A stretch of DNA of 34,480 nt from Candidatus Hydrogenedentota bacterium (GCA_019695095.1 JAIBAQ010000052.1:1-34480); one strand, 5' to 3'. Positions 1 through 9,238 are shown, counted from the first letter of the stretch. Translations and numbers: made by a program. The notes: generated by a model not told the origin, from the letters alone.

Positions 1-2478
1 CTCGACGTGTGTGACCAGAACCGCGCGTTGCCAAAGGATCAGCGGTTTGTGTGGACAATCCCCGGATGGCCGATGGCGAAGATCCTGGAAGAACCGCAGG
101 ATGCCACGCGGCGCGCGCGCGTGCTTGAAGCAATCAAGGAAGGGAGCTTCGTGACGCACGCGCTCCCGTTTACCACGCACACCGAGTCGCTTGAGTTGGA
201 GGACCTTGTGCGCGGATTGGAGTTTTCTTCGCAGGTATCGCGACTGGCCGGGTTGCCGTTGCCGCGCGACGCGAAGATGACCGATGTCCCCTCTCACTCC
301 TGGGTCATGCCGACGCTGCTTAAGCATGCGGGCATCGAGTTCATCCATATGGGCTGCAATTCCGCCAGTCGCGGGCCTGAGTTGCCGCCCGTGTTCTGGT
401 GGGAAGGGCCGGATGGTTCGCGCGTGCTCACCATGTATTCGGTCGACTACGGCACAGGACTCGTCCCTACGCAGAATTGGCCGTACCGCACGTGGCTTGC
501 GCTCATCCACACCGGCGACAACCAAGGGCCGCCAGCCTCGCAACAGATTACCGATATCATTAAGCAAGCGAGCGAGAAACTGCCCGGAGTGAAAGTTCAA
601 TTCGGGCGGTTGAGCGTTTTCGCCGACGCGTTGATAAAGGAAAAGGCCGACATTCCGGTCATTCGCGGCGACCTGCCCGATACGTGGATACACGGCGTCA
701 TGTCGATGCCCATCGAGAGCGGCATCGCGCGGCGCGTGCGGCCGCAACTTGCCGCCGTGGAGACGCTCGACACGCTGCTTGGATTGTGGGGCATCAATCA
801 AACGGACATCACCGGCGATCTCGCAAAGGCCTATGAACAAAGCCTCCTCTTCGGCGAACATACCTGGGGCTTCGACGCGAAACGCTTCCCGCGCCTCTAC
901 GGCGATGCGTGGAAGCTGAAGTATGCCGAGGGGGCCTACAAGGACCTTGAAGCGTCGTGGCAAGAGAAGGGCAACTACGTGTACACGATGTCGAACCTCG
1001 TGAAGCCAGCGCTTGCGCAGCGCATGGACGCGTTGGCCAAGGCGGTTAAGAACGACGCACCGCGCATCGTCGTGTTCAATCCGCTGACGTGGCCTCGCGA
1101 CGGCGAGGTCGGCGTCGAACTCGATGCGCCCCCGAGGGGACGCCTGATCGATGCCGCCACGAACGAAGAGGCCCCATACGATGCGACGGGGCGGAATATT
1201 CGCTTCGTGGCGCGGAACGTACCTTCAACGGGGTACCGCACGTATCTGTTCGATGATGCGGCGCCGGCCGCGTCGCCGGCGTTGTCCGTGGACGAATCCG
1301 CGCATTGCATGGAGAACGCTCACCTTCGAGTGACGCTCGATCTGAATCGAGGGTGCATAGCATCCATAGTCGACAAGGCGTCGGGCCGCGAACTGGTGGA
1401 CGCGTCGAACGCGTACGGTGTGGGGCAGTACCTCTACGAGCGTTTCAGTCAGAATGAGACGAGGGCGTATTTCGAGGCCTATTCCAAGAGTCAGGCGGAT
1501 TGGGCCGTGGGCGATTTCGACAAACCCGGCCTGTTGCCTCCGGACCAAGCGCCGTATCGCGCGTCAACGCCGCAGACATGGAGCGTTTCCTATCCGCGTG
1601 GTGAAACCTACGTCGTGGCCGTAATGGAAGCCAAGCCCTCCCCCGAGATACCGCATACGGTGAGGACTGTCGTGACCCTGCTCGCCGACTGCGCCTTTGT
1701 CGATGTCGCGTGTTCCATCGAGAACAAGCCCGCCGACCCCTGGCCCGAAGCGGGCTGGCTATGCTTCCCGATGAACGTATCGCAACCCCAGTTCCAACTC
1801 GGGCGCTTGGGCGGCATCGTGGACCCCGCGAACGATGTGGTCTACGGCTCCAACCATGATGTGTATTGCCTCAATACCGGCATGGCGGCCTTCGACGCGA
1901 CCGGCGCGGGCGTCGCGTTGTGTCCGCTGGATTCGCCGCTCGTCAGTCTCGAGCGCCCGGGGCTGTGGCGTTACTCGAAGGACTTCCAGCCCAAAACCGC
2001 CACGGCTTTCGTCAACGTCTACAACAATCAATGGAGCACGAATTTCCAGCAATGGGTCGGCGGCACGTGGGCATCGTGTGTGCGTATATGGCCCGTTAAT
2101 CCAAGCGACGCAAAAGGCGCATGGGTGTCGCGTTCGTGGGAAGCGCGCTTGCCGCTGCTTGCCGCGTGTGCTACAGGAACCGGTGGCGGCTTGCCGTTGT
2201 CGCAGCAAGGCGTGCACGTGTCGCGTGAGGGTGTTCTCATGACCGCATTCGGGCGCAATCCGGATGGTAAAGGTCTCGTGATGAGGTTCTGGGAGCAGGC
2301 CGGGCAAGGCGGACCGCTCACCGTCACGTTGCCGGAAGCGTGCGCGAAGTTCACGCGTATCCGCCCCATTGATCTGCGTGGAACGCCCGCGAAGGAACAT
2401 CCTCGGACTTCGGATCATCGGTTGAGCATTGACTTGCCGCCTTATGCGCCGGCAAGCTTCGTTCTTGCAGACAGATAA
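1..2478 (+). CDS. Glycoside hydrolase family 38 / alpha-mannosidase-like protein (5' truncated by window edge)
   Basis: The reading frame is open from base 1 (codons CTC GAC precede the GTG at 7), so the gene most likely begins before the window and the N-terminus with the first metal-binding His/Asp is missing. The visible start (DQNRALPKDQRFVWTIPGWP) looks like the early GH38 catalytic barrel. It is followed by an Asp-containing MTDVPSHSW segment where the GH38 nucleophile would be expected, then HMGCNSASRGPELPPVFWWEG. The last roughly 450 residues have the beta-sandwich character of GH38 C-terminal domains. Large family-38-like proteins of this sort (also filed as DUF5054) cleave alpha-mannosides or remain uncharacterised. 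A sialidase-like gene follows after 37 bp on the same strand, so both probably belong to a glycan-degradation operon. The GH38-like fold is fairly secure; substrate and activity are not. Confidence 0.75.
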   Translation, partial: LDVCDQNRALPKDQRFVWTIPGWPMAKILEEPQDATRRARVLEAIKEGSFVTHALPFTTHTESLELEDLVRGLEFSSQVSRLAGLPLPRDAKMTDVPSHSWVMPTLLKHAGIEFIHMGCNSASRGPELPPVFWWEGPDGSRVLTMYSVDYGTGLVPTQNWPYRTWLALIHTGDNQGPPASQQITDIIKQASEKLPGVKVQFGRLSVFADALIKEKADIPVIRGDLPDTWIHGVMSMPIESGIARRVRPQLAAVETLDTLLGLWGINQTDITGDLAKAYEQSLLFGEHTWGFDAKRFPRLYGDAWKLKYAEGAYKDLEASWQEKGNYVYTMSNLVKPALAQRMDALAKAVKNDAPRIVVFNPLTWPRDGEVGVELDAPPRGRLIDAATNEEAPYDATGRNIRFVARNVPSTGYRTYLFDDAAPAASPALSVDESAHCMENAHLRVTLDLNRGCIASIVDKASGRELVDASNAYGVGQYLYERFSQNETRAYFEAYSKSQADWAVGDFDKPGLLPPDQAPYRASTPQTWSVSYPRGETYVVAVMEAKPSPEIPHTVRTVVTLLADCAFVDVACSIENKPADPWPEAGWLCFPMNVSQPQFQLGRLGGIVDPANDVVYGSNHDVYCLNTGMAAFDATGAGVALCPLDSPLVSLERPGLWRYSKDFQPKTATAFVNVYNNQWSTNFQQWVGGTWASCVRIWPVNPSDAKGAWVSRSWEARLPLLAACATGTGGGLPLSQQGVHVSREGVLMTAFGRNPDGKGLVMRFWEQAGQGGPLTVTLPEACAKFTRIRPIDLRGTPAKEHPRTSDHRLSIDLPPYAPASFVLADR

Positions 2479-2515
2479 CACCTTGTGATCGCGCAACACA
2501 CCGGAAGGAAATGCG

Positions 2516-3709
2516 ATGTTACGAAGAAGCGTATCAAACGCAACGCAGTATGCTATCAGGAGGTTCTTGGTCGTGCGTGCATTTGAACGATGGCTTATCC
2601 GAAGCGCGTTCGCCTGTGCTCTATTGACCCTGCACGCCTTTGCTCAAGGCCCCGGTTTCCACGTGGATGTGTTTCCCGATAGCGAGACATACCCGCGCAA
2701 CAGCGAAGGCTCGATCATTGAGTTAACCGATGGGCGGTTGTATCTCGTCGGCACGCGCTTCTACGGCGGCCTGGCTGACGAAGCGGCGGCGAACATCGTG
2801 TCGCGCATTTCGAGCGATGGAGGCAGCACGTGGTCGGAGCCGGTTGTTATTCAAGAGAATGTGGGCACGCAAAATGTGATGTCGGCCAGCCTCCAGCGAC
2901 TGACTGCCGAGCGCACGCCCGACGGCAAACGTGGTGCGGGACCCATCGGTCTCTTCTATCTCGTGACCAACAGCGAAGTGGATTTGAAGGTCTACCTGCG
3001 CACCAGCACCGATGAGGCCAAGACGTGGTCAGAACCGCTCTGCGTTACGAATCGCCCCGGTTACCACGTCATGAACAACGACCGCGTCGTGCGCCTTAGC
3101 ACGGGGCGTCTGCTTTGCCCTGTTGCCTGGACCTCTGACTCGGGCAAAGTGAATCACTACACGTCCCTGTGCTTCATCAGCGACGATCAGGGAAGAACGT
3201 GGACTGCGGGCACGGGTTCTGTCGATGCGCCCAAGCGCGGCGCAATGGAACCGGAAGTGATTGAGCGCAAGGATGGAAGCGTGTTGATGCTGATTCGCAC
3301 ACAGACCGGCCGCAACTATGCGGCAGTCTCGCAGGATGGAGGCGATTCGTGGGGTGGCGCCGAGCCGTTTGGTCCAGCCGCGCCGGAGGCCCCGTCCACG
3401 CTGCGGCGCATTCCGTCAACCGGCGACTGGCTTCTAATCTTCAATCCCGTCACGGATGCTAACGCGGACCACGGTGGTCAGCGGACCCCGCTTTCCTCGG
3501 CCATATCGAAAGACGAAGGCAAGACTTGGTCGACAACGCGGGACATCGAGACGCGCGCGGATCAGGCCTTTGCGTATACAAGCTTGATATTCGCGAACGA
3601 TCGCGCGTTGATGAGTTACTACGTCCATGACACGAATGCCAAGCGGATCGCGACGCGCTTTCGCTCGATTCCGGTCTCGTGGTTCTACGAGGAAGAACCG
3701 AATCCGTAG
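2516..3709 (+). CDS. Secreted BNR-repeat sialidase-like protein (exo-alpha-sialidase family)
   Basis: Predicted six-bladed beta-propeller of the sialidase superfamily, probably acting outside the cytoplasm on terminal sialic acids or related sugars. Five Asp-box motifs (S-x-D-x-G-x-T/S-W type) are visible: SSDGGSTW (about residue 99), STDEAKTW (164), SDDQGRTW (222), SQDGGDSW (272) and SKDEGKTW (331). An RNSEGS segment near residue 61 and LIRTQTGRNYA near 260 could supply arginines of the active-site triad. Two starts are possible. ATG 2516 has GGAAGGA 6 bp upstream. GTG 2573 has a perfect AGGAGG at 2558-2563 and would put a clean signal peptide (RAFERWLIRSAFACALLTLH, then AFAQ) at the very N-terminus, so I think 2573 may be the real start. 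It follows the GH38-like gene by 37 bp and converges on typA with only 5 bp between stop codons. Confidence 0.82.
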   Translation: MLRRSVSNATQYAIRRFLVVRAFERWLIRSAFACALLTLHAFAQGPGFHVDVFPDSETYPRNSEGSIIELTDGRLYLVGTRFYGGLADEAAANIVSRISSDGGSTWSEPVVIQENVGTQNVMSASLQRLTAERTPDGKRGAGPIGLFYLVTNSEVDLKVYLRTSTDEAKTWSEPLCVTNRPGYHVMNNDRVVRLSTGRLLCPVAWTSDSGKVNHYTSLCFISDDQGRTWTAGTGSVDAPKRGAMEPEVIERKDGSVLMLIRTQTGRNYAAVSQDGGDSWGGAEPFGPAAPEAPSTLRRIPSTGDWLLIFNPVTDANADHGGQRTPLSSAISKDEGKTWSTTRDIETRADQAFAYTSLIFANDRALMSYYVHDTNAKRIATRFRSIPVSWFYEEEPNP

Positions 3710-3714
3710 AATCG

Positions 3715-5592
3715 CTACCCGGCCAATGCCGCGGTGCGCTTCTCGATGCGCTTGCGCTCTTCGTGATCAAGCACGGCCTTGCGCACGCGAATGGACTGCG
3801 GCGTCACTTCCACCAACTCGTCCGGCGCAATCCATTCCAGCGCCGTATCCAGCGTCAGCGTGCGCGGCACGTCAAGCTGCGCAACGTGGTCCTTGCCCGC
3901 GGCGCGGTGGTTGGTGAGCGCTTTCCGTTTCGTGGGATTGCACGGCAGGTCGCCGGGGCGCGAATTCTCGCCGATGATCATGCCGGTATAGACTCGCTCC
4001 ATCGGCTTGACGAACAGCGTGCCGCGCTCCTGTAAATTGTCCAGGCTGTAACTTGTGATCTCGCCCGTGTCCATGCTGATCATCGACCCGCGCTGGCGCG
4101 CGACGACTTCGCCGCACCACGGCTCGTAGCCGGTGAAACGCGACGACATAATGCCAAGTCCGCGCGTGTCGGTGAGGAATTCGTTGCGATAGCCGATCAG
4201 ACCGCGCGTCGGGATCTTGAATTCAAGCCGCAGCAGGCCCGTGCCCGCGTTGTGCATGTTGAACAACTCGCCCTTCCGCTTGGAGATCTTCTCGATCACC
4301 ACGCCCTGGTAGTCGCCGGGAACATCGATGATCAGCTCTTCCATCGGTTCGAGCAACTGGCCGTTATCGTCGGTGTGCGTGATGATCTCCGGAGCGGAAA
4401 CGCACAGCTCGAGTCCTTCGCGCCGCATCTCTTCGATGAGAATGGCGAGGTGAAGCTCGCCGCGTCCGCTCACTTTCACGCCATCGGCGCGCCCGAGATC
4501 TTCCACGCGCAACGCAACGTTGGTGCGCAACTCGCGGTCAAGCCGCTCCTTGATCTGGCGCAACGTGACGGCCTTGCCTTCCTGTCCGGCAAAAGGACCC
4601 GTGTTCACGCAGAACAGCATGGACACGGTGGGCTCCTCGATCTCAAGCGGCGGCAACGCCGGGTTCTCCAATTCGGGCGCGGAGAACGTGTCGCCGATAT
4701 GGATGTCTTTGGGTCCCGCGATGGATACGATGTCGCCCGCGCACACTTCGTCGGTATCGATGGATTCCAGGCCGCGCGTTACCCATAGGTGTGTGGCGCG
4801 TTCTTCCTGAACGTTAACGATCTCCCAACCATGCGCATCGTCGTAGCCTTTCCAGCGTGTTGTCGTGCGAATGAAGTTAGGTCCTTTGCGCAACCGGCCC
4901 TGCAAAACGCGTCCGCATCCGACACGGCCGATGTGGTCTTTCCAGGTGATCGTGCAGACCTGCATCAGAAATGGCGCGTCGAGATTCACGTTGGGCGCAG
5001 GGACCTTTTCGACGATAGTCTCGAACAAGGCATCCATGCCCGAGCGGTCATCGGTTACCAGATTGCGCACAAACCAGCCGTGCAGGCCTGAGCCGTACAA
5101 GACCGGGAAATCCGCCTGCTCGTCGGAAGCGCCCAACTCGAGAAACAGATCGAACGTTTTATTGAGCGCGCTGACGCTGTCCGCGTTGGGTCGATCGGCC
5201 TTGTTCACGATGACAATCGGCTTCAGGCCAAGCTTAAGCGCGCGCATCAGCACGTAGCGCGTCTGCGGCATGGGTCCTTCGTTTGCATCGACCAGCAGCA
5301 ACACGGAATTGACCATCGACAGCACACGCTCGACCTCGCCCGAGAAATCAGCGTGACCGGGCGTGTCGATGATGTTGATAAGGTATCCGCCCCACTCAAC
5401 CGTGCAATGCTTCGAGCGAATGGTAATACCGCGCTCCCGCTCGATTTCGTTGTTGTCCATCACACGCTCGGCAACGCGCGCGTTCTCGCGAAACGTGTGC
5501 GCGGCGCGGAAGATCGAATCGATCAGCGTCGTCTTGCCGTGGTCGATGTGGGCAACAATAGCCAAATTACGAATCTTGTCTGGGGAAGTCAT
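3715..5592 (-). CDS. typA: GTP-binding protein TypA/BipA
   Basis: Ribosome-associated translational GTPase of the EF-G superfamily, involved in 50S subunit assembly and stress or cold adaptation. All G motifs are present: AHIDHGKTT (P-loop), RGITI (switch I), DTPGHADF (switch II), NKAD, and GSGLHG as the base-recognition loop. Domains II, III and V and the family-specific C-terminal domain ([20 protein letters not shown], then [17 protein letters not shown]) follow. At 625 aa it is close to the usual 600-615 aa. ATG at 5592 fits the N-terminus of homologues ([19 protein letters not shown]). A well-spaced promoter lies about 70 bp upstream. The gene appears monocistronic and converges on the sialidase gene, with no room for a hairpin terminator between them. 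Confidence 0.97.
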   Translation of the reverse strand: MTSPDKIRNLAIVAHIDHGKTTLIDSIFRAAHTFRENARVAERVMDNNEIERERGITIRSKHCTVEWGGYLINIIDTPGHADFSGEVERVLSMVNSVLLLVDANEGPMPQTRYVLMRALKLGLKPIVIVNKADRPNADSVSALNKTFDLFLELGASDEQADFPVLYGSGLHGWFVRNLVTDDRSGMDALFETIVEKVPAPNVNLDAPFLMQVCTITWKDHIGRVGCGRVLQGRLRKGPNFIRTTTRWKGYDDAHGWEIVNVQEERATHLWVTRGLESIDTDEVCAGDIVSIAGPKDIHIGDTFSAPELENPALPPLEIEEPTVSMLFCVNTGPFAGQEGKAVTLRQIKERLDRELRTNVALRVEDLGRADGVKVSGRGELHLAILIEEMRREGLELCVSAPEIITHTDDNGQLLEPMEELIIDVPGDYQGVVIEKISKRKGELFNMHNAGTGLLRLEFKIPTRGLIGYRNEFLTDTRGLGIMSSRFTGYEPWCGEVVARQRGSMISMDTGEITSYSLDNLQERGTLFVKPMERVYTGMIIGENSRPGDLPCNPTKRKALTNHRAAGKDHVAQLDVPRTLTLDTALEWIAPDELVEVTPQSIRVRKAVLDHEERKRIEKRTAALAG

Positions 5593-5658
5593 GGGGGCGA
5601 TTTAATCCTTCGTGTACAGGCGGTGACAAATGCAGGCAGCCGTTCCTGAAGACGAAAT

Positions 5659-5687
5659 AGTATACTTGGGTTCTGTTTCCGCTTCAA
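5659..5687 (-). promoter_or_regulatory. Predicted sigma70-type promoter of typA
   Basis: On the minus strand TTGAAG (5682-5687) and TATACT (5659-5664) are separated by exactly 17 bp. The predicted start would be near 5652, giving a leader of about 60 nt. Pattern match only. Confidence 0.6.
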
Positions 5688-5737
5688 TAGCGGAGTGTAT
5701 GATTGTTGTTGTTGAGTCGAATCGGAGGCCTATCGCA

Positions 5738-5787
5738 CTTTGCGCAGATTGCGCAAAGGCTTGCCGGGGCGCGTGTTGCAACGCGCC
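5738..5787. repeat. Two adjacent short palindromes between typA and the thioesterase gene
   Basis: CTTTGCGCA (5738-5746) and TGCGCAAAG (5750-5758) form a perfect 9-bp inverted repeat with a 3-nt spacer. GGCGCGT (5768-5774) and ACGCGCC (5781-5787) form a 7-bp repeat with a 6-nt spacer. They lie 75-124 bp upstream of the thioesterase start. They could be regulator binding sites or RNA hairpins in a leader. No U-tract follows, so terminator function is unlikely. Confidence 0.45.
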
Positions 5788-5861
5788 ATTGACGCGACCC
5801 CTCCAAAACCGTAAAGATCCCGCGATTCAAAAGGAAACGCGGCGAACCATCAAGGAAGAGC

Positions 5862-6725
5862 ATGAAGGTCGAATTCGAGCGAACGTTTCGCGTGCGCCAC
5901 TACGAGTGCGACGCATACGAAGACGCTTTCTATACCAGCTATTTGCGCTACACCCAGGAAACGGCGATGGACGCGTCGGCCTCCTTGGGCTTCGACGGCC
6001 CGTGGTACGCCGAGCGCGGTACCGTTTGGCTCGTGCGCGACACCGAGATCGAGTATCTCCGCCCGGTGCGCTACGGCGATTCCGTCGTTGTAAAGACATG
6101 GGTCGAGAACGTGCGCAAGGTGATGTCAAAACGCGCCTACGAACTGCGGAACTCGAACTCCAACGAGGTTGTGGCGCGGGCCGCAACGGATTGGGCCTAC
6201 CTCGATGTCAAAACCGGCAAACCGGCGCGAATCCCCGACGAATTCACCGAAATGTTTCTTGCGTCGGGCGGCGGCAGCGCCAACAACAACCGCGAACGTT
6301 TTCCCGATCCGCCTGCCCCCGCGGGGCGTGTGTTCAAGCAACACCGGCGCGTTGGCTGGCGTGATGTAGACCCCGCGCAGCACGTAAACAACACGGTCTA
6401 CCTCGCGTACGCGGAGGATTGCGCCGTCGAGGCCGCGGTAAGCGCAGGCTGGACACCGGAGCGCATGCGCGCGGAGGGCGTATGGTTGATTGCGAGGAAG
6501 CACCGCATCGAGTACCGGCAACCCGCCGTGCTGGCGGACGACCTGGAGGTGGCCACCTGGGTTTCCGACGCAGGAGAGGACCGCTTCGTGCGTCATTACG
6601 CGATCACGCGTATCGGCGACGGTGTCGTGCTGGCGCGTGCGCGCGCGGAACTGGCATGTATCGAGCCGGAGAAACGAGAAGCTATGCCTATGCCTGAATC
6701 GCTACGCAATGCACTAATCGACTGA
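5862..6725 (+). CDS. Tandem hot-dog acyl-thioesterase family protein
   Basis: The 287-aa protein contains two hot-dog domains (about residues 5-130 and 155-280), the arrangement of acyl-ACP/acyl-CoA thioesterases of the 4HBT/FatA superfamily. The second half has the classical catalytic-region motif D-P-A-Q-H-V-N-N-T-V-Y-L-A-Y (near residue 167), with the Asp and the HVNN segment expected of 4HBT enzymes. The first half keeps the Asp and the YLRYTQE helix, but the HVN segment reads DAF, so it may serve structure or substrate binding. The ATG at 5862 has AAGGAAG just upstream. The following serine-hydrolase/NamZ gene begins 11 bp after the stop, so the two are probably co-transcribed. Substrate (acyl-ACP, acyl-CoA or aromatic-CoA) cannot be told from sequence. 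Confidence 0.8.
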   Translation: MKVEFERTFRVRHYECDAYEDAFYTSYLRYTQETAMDASASLGFDGPWYAERGTVWLVRDTEIEYLRPVRYGDSVVVKTWVENVRKVMSKRAYELRNSNSNEVVARAATDWAYLDVKTGKPARIPDEFTEMFLASGGGSANNNRERFPDPPAPAGRVFKQHRRVGWRDVDPAQHVNNTVYLAYAEDCAVEAAVSAGWTPERMRAEGVWLIARKHRIEYRQPAVLADDLEVATWVSDAGEDRFVRHYAITRIGDGVVLARARAELACIEPEKREAMPMPESLRNALID

Positions 6726-6736
6726 AAGAGAACCTG

Positions 6737-8962
6737 ATGACCGAACTCCAAATCGAATCTGTACGGTCCGCGGCGGTGAAGGCTGTTGAGGACTCCAAAA
6801 GTCCGGGCGCTGTCGTCTATGTAGGAGACTCCGAAAAGACGTACGTGTTTGAGGCGATTGGCAATCGCGCCGTGAAGCCGCGCGAAGAACCTGCCACGAA
6901 AGATACGATCTACGATCTCGCGTCGCTCACCAAAGTAATTGCGACAACAACGTCGATCATGTTGCTGCATGAAGAGGGCAAGATCGATCTCGATGCGCCC
7001 GCGTCGCACTACGTGCCCATTCCCGCGTTTGGCGCGTTTACCATCCGCCACTGCCTGACGCACACGTCGGGACTGGTCGCGCTGATGCCTTTCTACAAAG
7101 AGTGCGACTCCGTGGATGAAATGCTTCAGAAATATGCGGGCGAGCCGCTGAAGTGGCCGCCGGGCACGCGCTGGAAGTACTCGGACGCGGGATTCCTGCT
7201 GCTTGGACGCACCGTCGAACTGACGGCGCGCGATTCGCTGGCGTCGTTCACGCGCAAACGCATCTTCGAGCCATTGGGGATGCGCGACACCATGTACAAG
7301 CCGCCAAAGGAACTGGCGGCGCGTTGCGCGCCGACGGAGCAGTGCGCGTGGCGAAAACGGATCCTGCGCGGCGCAGTGCACGACGAGAACGCGTTTGCCA
7401 TCGGAGGAATCGCCGGACACGCGGGCCTCTTCAGCACGGCGGATGACATCGCGAAGTTCGTGCGTGCCTTGCTTGCAGGAAAGATACTCAAACCAGAGAC
7501 GCTTGAGACCATGTTGCGCCTGGATCAGACTCCCGTCTGGCCTTGGCAGGGCATAGGCTGGCAACTGGACCCCTGGACTTCGAAGAACTGGGGCTTCCTG
7601 ACCTCGCGCACGGCGTTTGGGCACACGGGGTGGACCGGCACAAGCCTTTGGACTGACGCCAAGACGGGTCTTTTCGCCATTCAACTCGCCAACACCTGCC
7701 ACCCATCGAGAACAACCCGCGACAACGAAACGTTGCGCAACGTGTTCTCCATCGGCGTGTCACGCGCGGCCTACCCCAACACAACCAACGCGCACTCGGG
7801 GCTGGACCGTCTCGTCCGCGAAGACTTCGATCCGTTTCGAGGCAAGCGCATCGCGCTATTGACGCACCATGCTGCGGTGGACCAATTGGGGCGGCACATA
7901 CTCGACGTGTTCAAGCTCGCTCCAGACGTGACGCTCCAAGTCTTGTATAGCCCGGAGCACGGCCTGCGGGGAACCGCCGAGGCCGGAGAAAAAGTGGGAT
8001 CCGAAAAGGGCGCCGTTCCGCTGATCAGCTTGTACGGCAATCGGACTGCGCCCACTCCCGAAGAACTGAAAGGGGTCGATTACTTCCTGGTCGATCTGCA
8101 GGACGTTGGTTCAAGGTACTACACCTACGCGGCGACGATGAAAGCGTGCATGGAAGCCTGTGCCGCCGCAGGCGTGACGGTGATCGTGCTGGACCGCCCC
8201 AATCCCGTCGGCGGAAACGTACTGGAAGGTCCCGTCGCGACAAGTGCTACCAGTCCGGTGTGTTGGGGGAAGGTTCCCATCCGGCACGGGATGACGCTGG
8301 GAGAAGTCGCGGCCTACTTCCAGAAGTACGAGCTCAGCGGCAAAGTCTCGCTCGACATCAAGACGCTCGACGCATGGGAACCGGTTCGCTACTTCGACGA
8401 GTGTGCGCTGCCGTGGATTCCCCCTTCGCCCAATATCCCGAATCCCAACACGGCGCTGCTTTACGTTGGAATGTGTCTGTTTGAAGGCACGAATCTCAAC
8501 GAAGGCCGTGGCACGGATACGCCGTTTGAAGTCGTTGGCGCGCCGTGGCTCGACGCGAAACAGGTCATCCATTCGTTGTCCGAGTCCGACGTGCCCGGTT
8601 GCAGTCTTGAGCCGATCGAATACACCCCGCGCAGTCTTCCGGGCAAGGCGTCAAGTCCGCGGTTCATGGATGAGTCGTGCAGGGGCATTCGTGTTCGCAT
8701 CACGGATCGCGCGACGGCACGCCCGTTCACGGCAGCCGTCGCGCTGATTTCGGCCATCCATCGAAAACACGGACGGCGCCTCAAATGGAGCGAACACTTC
8801 GATGTGCTCACGGGTTCGGGCGATCTCCGGAAACGCATTGAGCAAGGCGCTTCAGCAAGCGACATCGTGAATTCGTATGCCGAGCCGCTGAAAGCCTTCG
8901 ATGAGTTGCGTCCAAAGTCCTATTTGCCTGTGGAGGAGAAATCTGTCCCCGTGACGAAGTAG
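6737..8962 (+). CDS. Fusion protein: class C beta-lactamase-fold serine hydrolase + DUF1343 (NamZ-type exo-beta-N-acetylmuramidase, GH171)
   Basis: Residues 1 to about 345 are a serine hydrolase of the beta-lactamase/esterase fold with its three active-site motifs: S63-L-T-K66 (SxxK), Y148-S-D (YxN-like) and H296-T-G. Residues about 355-735 are a complete DUF1343 domain: SPEHGLRG near 405, DLQDVGSRYYTY near 453, DRPNPVGG near 486, and FEGTNLNEGRGTDTPFE near 582. DUF1343 includes Bacillus subtilis NamZ, which removes terminal MurNAc from peptidoglycan. In B. subtilis a separate beta-lactamase-fold enzyme, AmiE, which cuts the MurNAc-peptide bond, is encoded in the same muropeptide-rescue cluster. 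Both activities may therefore sit on one chain here. No signal peptide or lipobox is visible at the ATG (weak AAGAGA ribosome site), so the protein appears cytoplasmic unless the start is wrong. Domain identities are secure; peptidoglycan as substrate is inferred from family and context. Confidence 0.88.
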   Translation: MTELQIESVRSAAVKAVEDSKSPGAVVYVGDSEKTYVFEAIGNRAVKPREEPATKDTIYDLASLTKVIATTTSIMLLHEEGKIDLDAPASHYVPIPAFGAFTIRHCLTHTSGLVALMPFYKECDSVDEMLQKYAGEPLKWPPGTRWKYSDAGFLLLGRTVELTARDSLASFTRKRIFEPLGMRDTMYKPPKELAARCAPTEQCAWRKRILRGAVHDENAFAIGGIAGHAGLFSTADDIAKFVRALLAGKILKPETLETMLRLDQTPVWPWQGIGWQLDPWTSKNWGFLTSRTAFGHTGWTGTSLWTDAKTGLFAIQLANTCHPSRTTRDNETLRNVFSIGVSRAAYPNTTNAHSGLDRLVREDFDPFRGKRIALLTHHAAVDQLGRHILDVFKLAPDVTLQVLYSPEHGLRGTAEAGEKVGSEKGAVPLISLYGNRTAPTPEELKGVDYFLVDLQDVGSRYYTYAATMKACMEACAAAGVTVIVLDRPNPVGGNVLEGPVATSATSPVCWGKVPIRHGMTLGEVAAYFQKYELSGKVSLDIKTLDAWEPVRYFDECALPWIPPSPNIPNPNTALLYVGMCLFEGTNLNEGRGTDTPFEVVGAPWLDAKQVIHSLSESDVPGCSLEPIEYTPRSLPGKASSPRFMDESCRGIRVRITDRATARPFTAAVALISAIHRKHGRRLKWSEHFDVLTGSGDLRKRIEQGASASDIVNSYAEPLKAFDELRPKSYLPVEEKSVPVTK

Positions 8963-9040
8963 CGCGGCCGATTCATATCTCCAGCTTTGAAGCATAGAGG
9001 TGTGTGGACGTAGTCGTGGGAATCTCCGCTCGGCGCGGAA

Positions 9041-9238
9041 TTACGCGATAGGCTGATCGGCCTTGTACATCACCGTAAACAGGAGATCGCCAGACCCCGC
9101 CCGGCCACCGTGTTCGTGGCTGAGCACGGTTTGAAGCCCAACAACCTCGACCTTGTTCCTGAGAATCCAGGTGTTGACGGCGTTGTCGATTTCGGCAGGC
9201 TTGTCCTCGTATCCTTTAAAGGTCTTGACGAAGATCAT
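9041..9238 (-). CDS. Small conserved-looking hypothetical protein (65 aa)
   Basis: I do not recognise a named family. It looks real: ATG at 9238 is preceded by AAGGAG at 6 bp, the 65-aa product is well balanced (MIFVKTFKGYEDKPAEIDNA, then a GSGDLLFTVMYK strand near the C-terminus), and it does not overlap another gene. Alternating charged and hydrophobic stretches suggest a compact alpha/beta domain, something like one beta-alpha-beta unit with an HEHGGR loop. It is transcribed away from the L,D-transpeptidase gene across a 53-bp gap. No membrane segment, cysteine pair or DNA-binding motif is seen. Function unknown. Confidence 0.65.
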   Translation of the reverse strand: MIFVKTFKGYEDKPAEIDNAVNTWILRNKVEVVGLQTVLSHEHGGRAGSGDLLFTVMYKADQPIA

